A stretch of 64,000 nucleotides of DNA from Thraustochytrium sp. TN22. Lineage: Eukaryota > Sar > Bigyra > Thraustochytrida > Thraustochytriidae. The position numbers and the translations under genes are program-made. Positions 11,841 through 20,463 of this stretch are shown here, one piece after another. The stretch lies in NCBI GenBank assembly GCA_013306675.1, contig JABLUY010000124.1, positions 43,189 to 107,188 of the forward strand, written 5' to 3'. The notes below the pieces were generated by a model that searched no databases, was not told the origin of the DNA, and saw nothing but the letters and a program-made list of their open reading frames with translations. Position 1 is the stretch's first letter. Every line of letters begins with the position of its first letter.

Positions 11841-12188
11841 GGTGAAATGCGATGCGTCAATCCTTCTTGCTCTCAGGCCAAGAGGAGCTTGCTGCCAACT
11901 TGCCTATTCGACTCGAACTGTTGGAGAGCAGAGGTTGAATGGGAGAAGGCCGCTGGTCGGTGGCTGCGAGGCAGTGCGAGCACTCAGGCTGGCTGCTGGC
12001 GACTGCTGGCGTGCACAAGGGCGTGCACAAGCAAGCCTTTGGAAGTTGCTCGGAGCGCCACCACCAGACTCGGCCGGGAGGCGCGGCCCGGGGCAGGCGC
12101 GGGCTCAGGGCTGGCGCGGCGGCGGCAGCTCGCCCCGGCCTTGGAGCCTGAGCTCGAGCAGACCAGGAACGCGAAGCAGGCGCCGAAG

Positions 12189-15100
12189 ATGAGCGGGTTG
12201 TTTCCGCGCGGCGACGGCGGTGCACGCCGTCGTGGCGGCCCGAGAAGCGACCAGCTTGGCCACAGGACCACGGACGAGGGGGGCCGCGAAGAGCACCGCC
12301 CGGACCGCCGAGACGAGGACTCGAGGGTCGCGACGCACGTGCAGGGCGCTGACGAGCTGGACGGCGACTGGAGCGACGAGGAGGAGAAGGATGAATGGCC
12401 GATGAGCATGCGCCAGCTGGGCACGGTGGTGGATGGCAGAGTGGTGAGCCGCGCCGCGAGCTTTGGCCAAGGGGAGGCCGCCTACTCCGCGCGAGGAGGT
12501 GGTCTGCGGCGGCGCATTGGATGGAGCTCACGGCACAGTGAGGGCCAAGTCGTGACAGTGCTCGCGCCTCAAGGAGATGCAGATGACGAGGACGCGATCA
12601 GCGCCCGAGGCAACGGGACGGGCGTCTCTTCGGTCACCAGGAAGACCCTCGGCAGCATCGCGACTCGCAAGTCGAGTCCGCCGCGGAATCGCTGCCCCAC
12701 ATTCGTGCAAAGCGTGATCCGCATGGCATGGCTGAAGTGGCACGCCGCAGCCTCGGCGGTTAGCGTCCTCTTCGGCGCCTTTTGGGCCTGGTTCGCGTAT
12801 TCCGTGTTCCTGGAGTGCTCCGAGGTCTTCCTCCCTGCGCAGGCGTGTCCGGACCTGGAGCAGGTCGCTGAGGGGATGGGTTCATCCACCGTCCTGTGGC
12901 TCGGCCGATGCGTTGCCCTGGACGAGGTGCGCTGGCTTTTGGGCCGGAGTGCGAGTCGAGACGCCTTCGGATTCGCCCACGACATCGTCGACGCTGGCTG
13001 GAGCGAGGCAGGTCAGACGGCCATGACGACAACCTTCGCGGCCACTCAAAGTGCGGAGGGCTGCTATAGTGGGCCAGTTCGAATCGCCTACATCCTGACC
13101 CAGATCAGCTGGATCGTGATCGCCTTCCTTCTCGGCTGGCTCGGGAAGTTCTATCACGAGGAAAAGGAAGCGCAGCTCCAAGGTCCCATCATCCTCAAGG
13201 TGGTGAACTTCCTCGGCTGGAACAAGCTCTTGGTTGAGAGTACATCAAAGGAGAAGCCCCCCGGCGGCGAGGGTGGGTCTGGCGGCGGCCAGGCTGGTCG
13301 TCGCGACGGCGACGCCGGGTCCGGCGGCGGCCGGGCTGGTGAGCTTCCGGACTATCCCTTGCACAGACGGCCCGAGCTCGACAAGGCCCTCACGAGCTTG
13401 CGCAGGGAGACCAGCGGCCAAAATAACGCTCAAGAGGGTCTCAGGGAGCCTGAGAGGCTGCAAAGAAGGGTTGACAACCTCACGCACAGGCGTTCGACCA
13501 AAGAGCGGGGCCTGAGGGTCGCCAAGGAAAACGTGGCGACGTCGTTAGAGGAGTTGGGGAAGGCTCGTGAAGAGGTTGAGCGTGTGGGCGCCGAGCTCAA
13601 CGAGCTTTACGAGCAGGCCCTCGCCAGCGCCGGTGACGCGCGTCGCTCATCGTCTCGGGCCGCCCATTTGCCACCAAGTGGGACGGATCTTTCTGGCGAA
13701 ATCAGTGGAGTCAAGGAGCAGCTGGAAGCAGCAAAGGCGAGGCAGCGGAAAGCTGAAGTAGCCTACGAGACTTGTCAAGAGAACCTCAAAAAGGCGAGAA
13801 AAGAGTTCGACGAGCTTGACAAGAAACTCGTCCGCGCGCAGGATATGGCGGACAGCGCGCTGAAAAAGGCGACCGACTTCGCCGGGCTGCTCCTCTACGT
13901 CGTCGTGGATCAAATTTCCGCGGAAACCAAGAAGCGGGAGAGGCGCAACGCGAAGCGCAAGGCCGCCATGGACAAGGCGTTGGTAAAAGTGGCACTTTTC
14001 GCCAGGTGGAGCAGCGGCACGATCATGGACTCGGCCTTGATGTTAGGATCTAAACTTTCCAGAGCTCGGAGCGACCCAAGCGAAGCGTCGGCCGCAGCGC
14101 CAGGAGACGGGCCCACCCCAAGCCCAACCGGAGAGGTGGAACCCCCCACTGAAGGATCGAAGGCCACGAGGTCTCGCCTGCAGGCGGCAGGTCAGCGCCT
14201 TGGCCACATGCGCGGATTCTTCTCCTTGGGGTCGGGATCCAAGTCATCCAGAGCCGGGAGAGTGTCGACCGCACCGCTCGGAGACGAAGCGTCGGCCGCA
14301 GCGCCAGGAGACGGGCCCACCCCAAGCCCAACCGGAGAGTCGGAACCCCACACTGAAGACTCCAAGGCCACGAGGTCTCGCCTGCAGGCGGCAAGTCAGC
14401 GCCTTGCTCACTTCCCCGGATATTTCGCCATGGCCATGCCGAACCGAGTCGACATAAAGGCCGCGCCGTCTGCTGCCTGGGTGAAGGTGAAGACGATTGG
14501 TTCGCACGCTGGGAGCGTCTCGAAAGGGGTGCGCGCGGCGTTTGCCGGCCTGCGCGGGATGTTCTCGTCCGATGAGTCCGGCGATTTTGCCAACGAGGTG
14601 TATCGCAACGAGAAAATGCTCAGTCCCGCGGAGAGAAAGGTGGCCCTCGAGGTCAAGAAATACGTGGCTTCCGTACACCGACACTGGGAGATCTGGGCAT
14701 GGATTTGGTGGATTCCGTCGCTCCTCAGCTCACTCGTCGCACTCGCGTTGACCATCACGACGCTTGTGGCCGTGTACCAGAGCTCGGACGAGACAGTCGA
14801 CCCTCAGAGTGGCTGTCCACGCCTCTCAGATGCGGTTCTCGCCTCGTCTGTGTCTCTCGGCGGAAGTTGCGTCTTTGGGTCCGACCTGAGCCGCGTTCTG
14901 CGTGTCATCGAGGACTCGGCCAGCCTCCTGGACTCAGTTGCAGACTTTGCCGATGCTGCCAGCGTCATTGACCTCGATAACACCCCGGACGTCCCTGGAC
15001 TGCGCACGATGAGACGAGTCGTGACTCAATCGAGACTTTGCTACCGGCGCTCTGCCGGGATGCGAATGGCTCAGGTGGGTCGGGTGGGCGTGGTGAGCAT

Positions 15101-18100
15101 CAGTCTGCCGGCCATCTTCGGCTTCTACATCTTTTCCAGGCCCGACATTCGCTGGGTATATACACCAGCGCTCATCAAGAATGCCGTCCGGAGAGCTTTC
15201 GACAAGACCAAGGAATTTGCCTCTCTCATTTGGTCCGTCGTGGTTTTTATTATTCGCGTCATGGTGTTTCCATGCATGCGGATGATTGAGGAAGTGCATG
15301 AGATTGCAGAGCCCAAGACTGACAGCCCAGCGACCTCGGGAAGTCAAGAAGGTCCCACAAGGAAAGGGATCGAGCCAACCCGCAAAGTGAGCAAGCCAGC
15401 CCCAAGAGACCCAGACGGTCCTCCGGGCGTCCCGGGCACGCCGGATGACGGCGGCAAGAGCAACACCTCGGGAGGTCAAGACGGTCCCAGAAGGAAAGGG
15501 AGCAGGCCAACCCTCGAAAAGAGCAAGCCATCCCTAATAGACCCAGACGATCGTACGGGTGGCAGGGGCACGCCAACCCCGAGAAACCACGACAAGAGCA
15601 CGTTGACCCCGAAGGATAACGACAGGAGCACACCAATCCCGGGAGCCCGCGACGGTCCAAAGAGCAACAGGAGCACACTGACCCTGAGACGCCTCGCCAT
15701 TTTCGCAAGCGTGGTCGTCTTGCCTGCCGGTGTGGCGATTGCCGTCGCCTGGGCTCTCACGAAGCCTTGGCCCCAGCCTGCGGGCCCCGTCGCTCTCTCG
15801 CCAACGCCGTCGCCGTCCACCATTGTCGCGACACTGGTGCCGACCCCGGTGCCATCGGCAGGCGGCCCGACCCCATCGCCGACGCCAGGCTGTACGGGCC
15901 TGAACTGCGAGTGGGCGCTGTGGATCGTGGTGATCATCGCCGTTGCAGTCGCAGCAGGGCTGTCCGTCCTTGGCATGCTGGTGGTAATTGCCGTCGCTGG
16001 CAAGCTGAGGCCGGAGGACTTCTTCGACGTCCTTCGGCGCTGGTGCAGCGAAGTTCCTCGCGTCGTGGCTTCTAGTTGCCCACGCCCACGACTTCCAGCT
16101 CTGCCCGAGCTCCCAAGGCCGCGCGGCACGTGTCGGGCGTGCGCATACGTTGCCTACATGTTTTCTCTCTTCACCACGATGATGGGGTGGCTGCTAGAGG
16201 GTTTGCTGCTCGTCGTATTTGCATCGCCGCTTCTTGCCATCGCCGCGGCCTGCGCCGCCGTCCTCGCTGCAGTCGTAGTCGCGCTCCTCGCTGTTGCTCT
16301 CGTACTCGGGCTGGCGCTCGGCGTGCTCTTCGTGCTGTACAGGCTGGCCTTTGGGCTCTACAGGCTGGCCAAGCTCGCGGCCGGGGTGCTGTGGATGCTC
16401 TTCGTGCGGTGCTTCCCTGGCCACTGCCCATCGTGCGCGAGGGACCGCCGACTGCGGATCTGGCGATTCTGCGACGACCACCACTGCCGGAAGCACCACT
16501 ACTTTTGGCGCGACGGCGAGGACCCATGTCCGGTGTGCTACGCGGACGCCGAAGTCTGCGAGTGCTCGCGCTCGCGTGTGCTCGAGCGCTGTCAGCGCTG
16601 CTATTGCTCGCGACACGAGAGAAAAGTCATGCCGGGCGGGACCCACACCTTTCGTCTGTGCAGCTGCAGATCCTACGGCCAGTGTCTGGTCTGCCTCGAC
16701 CCTTGTCCGAACCACATTGACTGCGCGCGCACCGAGTGCCCCGACTGCTTCTGCCAGCGCCACAACAAGCCCAAGGACCTCTCGCGGGGCGGCTGCGAGG
16801 ACTGCTTCTGCGCAATCCACTACGACGTACGCGTGGATGGCAACGGCAACTGCCCGCACTGCAGGTGCGCGCACCGCTCGCAGCGCCAGGAGTGCGACAG
16901 GTGCTGGTGCCAGGTCCACGCGTGTAGCCTCCGCTTGCGACGGTGTCAAGACGGCGCGTGCTCGGGCTTCGCCGAGGTGGGCGCTGTCGAGGACGACGAC
17001 CACTTCTCGGAGCGCCTCGACCACGCCACGATCGACATGAACGCGTGCCCGCAGTGTGCCGGTCCGCTTGCGAAGCGGCTGGAGTGCATCCACTGCGCAT
17101 TTCCGTGCGGGCCATGCCAGGACGCCGGCGTGGCGCCGGCGTACTACGAGCGCGAGTGCAAGGACCACTGGTGCACAACTCACGAGAGGAGCGACGCGGA
17201 CGGTGTCGAAGAGCCGCCGGCGCGCAAGTGCATCGTCTGCCGCGACCCGTGCGAAGTGTGCCGCGACGCTGGCGTGCAGAGCCCGAGCCTCCCGGCGCGG
17301 GAAGAGTGCCCGCATTGGTGCTCCACGCACGCGCGCAAGGCCGTCGACTTCGAGGCGGTCGAGGACGGCGACAAGTGCGAGGTGTGCAAGGACGGGTGCG
17401 ACAGCCACGATCACGACGCCGACGAGACGCGGCGCCCCACGCGTCACAACTGTCTCAGGCACTGGTGCTTCGACCCGCAGCACGAGCACAACGGCGAGCA
17501 GGACGGCTACGAGCAGCCTTGCAGGGTCTGCGCCGACCCGTGCAGGTTCTGCGCGCACGGGACCAAGATCGCTCGGCAGGACTGCGAGGAGCACTTTTGC
17601 GCGCCACACGATCGCTACAAGGAGCTGCTTCCGGACGGCTCCGGCTGGGCGTGCGACGTGTGTGCCGACCCGTGCGAGGAATGCGCTCTGGCGTTCCCGC
17701 CGAAGCGGACGGACTGCTACCGCCACTACTGCAAGCGGCACGACCGGCCCGTGAACGAGAACCGCGCGGCCGACGACCCGATGCGGGACAGCGGCGAGTG
17801 CCTCATCTGCTCCGATCCGTGCTCGTGCCACCCTCGACTCGCGCGCATTGAGTGCGCGGAATGTTACTGCACGATCCACGCTCGCGACCTCTGCACGACC
17901 AGCGACTGCGCGCGAGGGCGCTGCTCGAAATGCACGTGCGTCAACTGCGGCCACCGCTTCGACCTCGACGCCGGCGAAGGGCCGCTGGCGGATCAACCTG
18001 ACCGCTGCGACGTCTGCAAGAACTGGTGCCATCACAGGCGCGACATTCACACGTGCTTGGCCTGCTGGTGCACTCAGCACGATCAGCCGCGCATCATCCC

Positions 18101-19364
18101 CTCCGCGCACGCGGACGAGGACTTCCAGCCCGGCACCAGAGAGCATTGGCCCTGCGACACGTGCCGCAGGTGCATCCACGGCGTGCTGCTGACATCGGAG
18201 TGCACAAAGTGCATGAGCTGCGAGCATGACGTGTACCCGCGGGAGAAGTGCGCCTTGTGCTACTGTCGCAGGCACCAGCGGTTCAAGGACATCACCGAGA
18301 CTGGGGTCCGAGTCTGCCGCCAGTGCATCTTCATCCCGCTCCCTCTCACCAAGAAGCGTTTCTGCAAGTTCGCGGCCAGGCTCCACAACGTCATCGGGGA
18401 GATCACCGGGAAAGAGCCCGTTCCGGGTGGGTCCATGGAAAAGAACGATCGGCTTCTCGACAGCTGGGACACGGGGTCTGCGGCCAGGTGGGAACCGGCT
18501 TCCATGCGCCTGCACTGGTTCAAGGACATTTGGCCTCAGGTCATGTGGTACGACCCGGGCCTACATCGCCAAGGCAACGAGGTCGCTCCAGGACTCACGA
18601 GCGGTTACAAGGGGTCGCAGACTCTGGGGAAGGAGAAACAGCGGCGAGCGGCGCGGGCCATCATGGGCGCGATCCGGGCGGTGCGAGACCTGCAGTTCTT
18701 CTCGCTCCGCAGCGGAGAGGTCGTGACTCCTCCGCAGGTTCTCGAGGCTGACCAGCCCATCCCGTGGATCTGGCGCTCGCCTTTCGCCTTCCACCCTGGC
18801 CACACCATGTCCTGGGAGTACCGCATCACGCAGCTTCGTCTTGCCTCCGCCGTGCAGGAGGACCCTCCGAAGTGGTGGCCGGACAGGGAAATGAGGGATC
18901 ATGATCCCCTACATGACCGGCTGTGCGTTTTCGAGCCTTGCGGCACGGACGCCAGCGAGCTGGCTCTTCTCGCACAGCTCTTCGAGGAATCGCTCGGCGC
19001 AACCAACGCCTTCTACTTTTGCTCGCTGGAGAGTCCAGGCCTGCGTCCTCCAGGCCATCATCCACCCTTGCGAGAGTTGGAGAGCCACCTCACACCAGAG
19101 CAGCTGCAGGTCGTCGAACAGATCAAGGACACGGCCCATGCGGAGCTGCGCGAAGAAGTCATTCGCGACGGCCGGGTCGAGGTACGTGGAGGGGTGGCGC
19201 ACGGCCCCAAGCTTGACGAGGATCGTGCCGTGCTCGCGCAGTGGCGAGCCGAGCACTCAGCCCACGAGGACGATGAGCCCTTTGTCGAGGAACAGCACCT
19301 CGACGTCCATCCTCATCATGGCGACGACGACGAAGATGATGAAGACGAGCAGGCCCAGCCCTAA
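12189..19364 (+). CDS. Giant multi-pass membrane protein with Cys/His module array, paralogue B
   Basis: A 2391-residue single-exon protein. The start at 12189 (MSGLFPRG) is chosen because residues from there align with paralogue C (DQLGH/DQVGH; GLRRR); the open extension back to 11397 does not. Order: charged N-terminus; TM1 ~184-208; ectodomain 1 ~210-295 (ACPDLEQ, VLWLGRCV); TM2 ~299-318; coiled coil ~395-600; a tandem duplication (~632-748); TM3 ~835-862; ectodomain 2 ~875-960 (GCPRLSD, LGGSCV); TM4 ~966-983; a hydrophobic segment ~1012-1030; Lys/Pro-rich degenerate repeats ~1050-1165; a TM pair (~1168-1190, ~1242-1270) around a Pro/Thr loop; and further hydrophobic segments ~1322-1405. 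About 13 Cys/His modules fill ~1408-2060. The C-terminal region (PWIW ~2190, WWP) is conserved with A and C and ends in an acidic tail. Cytosolic placement of the Cys/His array is inferred from likely reducing conditions and basic flanks. Confidence 0.88.
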   Translation: MSGLFPRGDGGARRRGGPRSDQLGHRTTDEGGREEHRPDRRDEDSRVATHVQGADELDGDWSDEEEKDEWPMSMRQLGTVVDGRVVSRAASFGQGEAAYSARGGGLRRRIGWSSRHSEGQVVTVLAPQGDADDEDAISARGNGTGVSSVTRKTLGSIATRKSSPPRNRCPTFVQSVIRMAWLKWHAAASAVSVLFGAFWAWFAYSVFLECSEVFLPAQACPDLEQVAEGMGSSTVLWLGRCVALDEVRWLLGRSASRDAFGFAHDIVDAGWSEAGQTAMTTTFAATQSAEGCYSGPVRIAYILTQISWIVIAFLLGWLGKFYHEEKEAQLQGPIILKVVNFLGWNKLLVESTSKEKPPGGEGGSGGGQAGRRDGDAGSGGGRAGELPDYPLHRRPELDKALTSLRRETSGQNNAQEGLREPERLQRRVDNLTHRRSTKERGLRVAKENVATSLEELGKAREEVERVGAELNELYEQALASAGDARRSSSRAAHLPPSGTDLSGEISGVKEQLEAAKARQRKAEVAYETCQENLKKARKEFDELDKKLVRAQDMADSALKKATDFAGLLLYVVVDQISAETKKRERRNAKRKAAMDKALVKVALFARWSSGTIMDSALMLGSKLSRARSDPSEASAAAPGDGPTPSPTGEVEPPTEGSKATRSRLQAAGQRLGHMRGFFSLGSGSKSSRAGRVSTAPLGDEASAAAPGDGPTPSPTGESEPHTEDSKATRSRLQAASQRLAHFPGYFAMAMPNRVDIKAAPSAAWVKVKTIGSHAGSVSKGVRAAFAGLRGMFSSDESGDFANEVYRNEKMLSPAERKVALEVKKYVASVHRHWEIWAWIWWIPSLLSSLVALALTITTLVAVYQSSDETVDPQSGCPRLSDAVLASSVSLGGSCVFGSDLSRVLRVIEDSASLLDSVADFADAASVIDLDNTPDVPGLRTMRRVVTQSRLCYRRSAGMRMAQVGRVGVVSISLPAIFGFYIFSRPDIRWVYTPALIKNAVRRAFDKTKEFASLIWSVVVFIIRVMVFPCMRMIEEVHEIAEPKTDSPATSGSQEGPTRKGIEPTRKVSKPAPRDPDGPPGVPGTPDDGGKSNTSGGQDGPRRKGSRPTLEKSKPSLIDPDDRTGGRGTPTPRNHDKSTLTPKDNDRSTPIPGARDGPKSNRSTLTLRRLAIFASVVVLPAGVAIAVAWALTKPWPQPAGPVALSPTPSPSTIVATLVPTPVPSAGGPTPSPTPGCTGLNCEWALWIVVIIAVAVAAGLSVLGMLVVIAVAGKLRPEDFFDVLRRWCSEVPRVVASSCPRPRLPALPELPRPRGTCRACAYVAYMFSLFTTMMGWLLEGLLLVVFASPLLAIAAACAAVLAAVVVALLAVALVLGLALGVLFVLYRLAFGLYRLAKLAAGVLWMLFVRCFPGHCPSCARDRRLRIWRFCDDHHCRKHHYFWRDGEDPCPVCYADAEVCECSRSRVLERCQRCYCSRHERKVMPGGTHTFRLCSCRSYGQCLVCLDPCPNHIDCARTECPDCFCQRHNKPKDLSRGGCEDCFCAIHYDVRVDGNGNCPHCRCAHRSQRQECDRCWCQVHACSLRLRRCQDGACSGFAEVGAVEDDDHFSERLDHATIDMNACPQCAGPLAKRLECIHCAFPCGPCQDAGVAPAYYERECKDHWCTTHERSDADGVEEPPARKCIVCRDPCEVCRDAGVQSPSLPAREECPHWCSTHARKAVDFEAVEDGDKCEVCKDGCDSHDHDADETRRPTRHNCLRHWCFDPQHEHNGEQDGYEQPCRVCADPCRFCAHGTKIARQDCEEHFCAPHDRYKELLPDGSGWACDVCADPCEECALAFPPKRTDCYRHYCKRHDRPVNENRAADDPMRDSGECLICSDPCSCHPRLARIECAECYCTIHARDLCTTSDCARGRCSKCTCVNCGHRFDLDAGEGPLADQPDRCDVCKNWCHHRRDIHTCLACWCTQHDQPRIIPSAHADEDFQPGTREHWPCDTCRRCIHGVLLTSECTKCMSCEHDVYPREKCALCYCRRHQRFKDITETGVRVCRQCIFIPLPLTKKRFCKFAARLHNVIGEITGKEPVPGGSMEKNDRLLDSWDTGSAARWEPASMRLHWFKDIWPQVMWYDPGLHRQGNEVAPGLTSGYKGSQTLGKEKQRRAARAIMGAIRAVRDLQFFSLRSGEVVTPPQVLEADQPIPWIWRSPFAFHPGHTMSWEYRITQLRLASAVQEDPPKWWPDREMRDHDPLHDRLCVFEPCGTDASELALLAQLFEESLGATNAFYFCSLESPGLRPPGHHPPLRELESHLTPEQLQVVEQIKDTAHAELREEVIRDGRVEVRGGVAHGPKLDEDRAVLAQWRAEHSAHEDDEPFVEEQHLDVHPHHGDDDEDDEDEQAQP
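14079..14400 (+). repeat. Tandem duplication inside paralogue B
   Basis: Two in-frame copies of a ~58-75 residue unit lie head to tail. Both contain ASAAAPGDGPTPSPTGE and KATRSRLQAA. The unit sits between the coiled coil and TM3 and is absent from C, so it arose after B and C separated or was lost in C. Confidence 0.85.
16249..18456 (+). repeat. Near-identical tract shared with paralogue C (copy in B)
   Basis: This segment matches 23316-25513 almost base for base over long runs, covering the last hydrophobic segments and the whole Cys/His array. Just upstream (about 16200-16248) the two genes differ at many sites. One visible difference inside is a 6-base CTCGCG-type duplication in B (EVCECSRSRVL versus EVCECSRVL). 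The part around 17965-18055 is more diverged than its surroundings. Confidence 0.85.
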
Positions 19365-20463
19365 GAGCAAGAAGTTTTGTTTCTCTCAATGCCGCCTTGT
19401 GCGCTCAAGTGGCTGGCGAAAAGAAAGGACCGTGCAGGTTCTCGTATGCTTACTACCGTTGGGGTGGCGCCAGGTACCACCGCCACTCGGCGGTGGTCAA
19501 GCTGTCGCCCGCGCTGGCTCAGGCTCCTTCGAAGTCCGGGTGTCACCGAGATCGGGTCAAGGGCGTCCAGGCCCGGGCGGCTCGTTCTGAAGCTGCTCTC
19601 AAGAGTTTCAAGGAACAGCAGGAGAGATCAAGGACTGCGAACGCTGGATGCGCGATACATCTCGTGCGACACCGCCACGAGCAAGGTCTGCCAGACAGAT
19701 CCTCGGAGGGAGGGCACGATGAGCTACAGCTGCACTTCGACTCAGCCTGTCTGTCACGGTCTGCACTCCGGCGCACTCCACCCCGACCCCAGGTGATCGT
19801 CGTACATGAGTGTCCGTACTGCGCTCACCGAGCACAGGCTGCGCAGCGTCCACCGCGCGACACATTGTGGCAGCGCAGAGCGTAGAGATCGAGGACGTCT
19901 CCGGCGGCGTCATAGTGATCTCCCAGTGCCTCTAAAGCGTTCGACGCGGCTACTTGCAGGCGGCGCGGGAAAGCAGTGCGAGGAGGCGCAGGTGACGAGC
20001 AGGCGCCCCGGAGTCATGTCGAACTCTCTCAGGCTGAAACACTGGCTTGCCAGTCTTGCAATGATGTGAACATGAATGCGGGCTGTGTAGAGTCGCCACG
20101 TGTTTGTCACTGGCAATGCAGCCACCACCCTGCACGGTGCACCGCCGGCGGGCCGGCTGGCGGCGGCTGGCGGCTGCGGCCGCCGCGGCCGCCAGGCCTG
20201 GCCAGTCAGCTGTGATCATAGCTCCGGGGACTGGTGCAAAGATCGGGCCTGCCTCGGGCAGGGGAGACTGGAGGTACGAACGCCATGTATCATGCACACG
20301 CCATGCCTCGCCATGCACACGCCGCGCAAGAAGGCAAGGGGCGGCAAGAGGCGCGAGTAAGGATCTCGGCGGCTCTCAGGGTCGATACATTTCACGGTCG
20401 AGCTCGCCTCCACCACTGACAGGCTTGGGCAGATCGAAATCGCGGAGGCTCGTGCAGCAAGCG
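19365..20463. other. Spacer between paralogues B and C
   Basis: No intact gene seen. Minus-strand pieces around 19800-19960 look weakly coding but without a consistent frame. The frame of C is open back to 20104 but the extension is low-complexity. A short motif (CAG, then A or T, then TCGAAATC) before the ATG of C at about 20431 resembles one before A at about 3892, a possible shared 5' element. Confidence 0.45.

Larger units (their letters stand above)
9512..12188. other. Spacer between paralogues A and B
   Basis: No intact gene is supported. It holds coding-like debris at 9900-10620 (listed separately) and a ~21-bp tandem repeat (about 2.5 copies) at 11783-11840. The frame of paralogue B is open back to 11397, but that stretch is low-complexity and has no counterpart in the other paralogues. 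Confidence 0.5.

Noticed and set aside
11397-12188. 264-residue N-terminal extension of paralogue B
   Set aside because: Starts from a non-ATG codon, is low-complexity, and has no counterpart in A or C; homology begins at the ATG at 12189.
16194-18515. 773-codon open frame antisense to the Cys/His array of B (and the 741-codon one at 23299-25524 in C)
   Set aside because: Composition is Ala/Val/Arg-rich without domains. It appears at the same place in both copies because the sense strand is nearly identical, and TGC/CAC-rich coding leaves the antisense frame free of stops.
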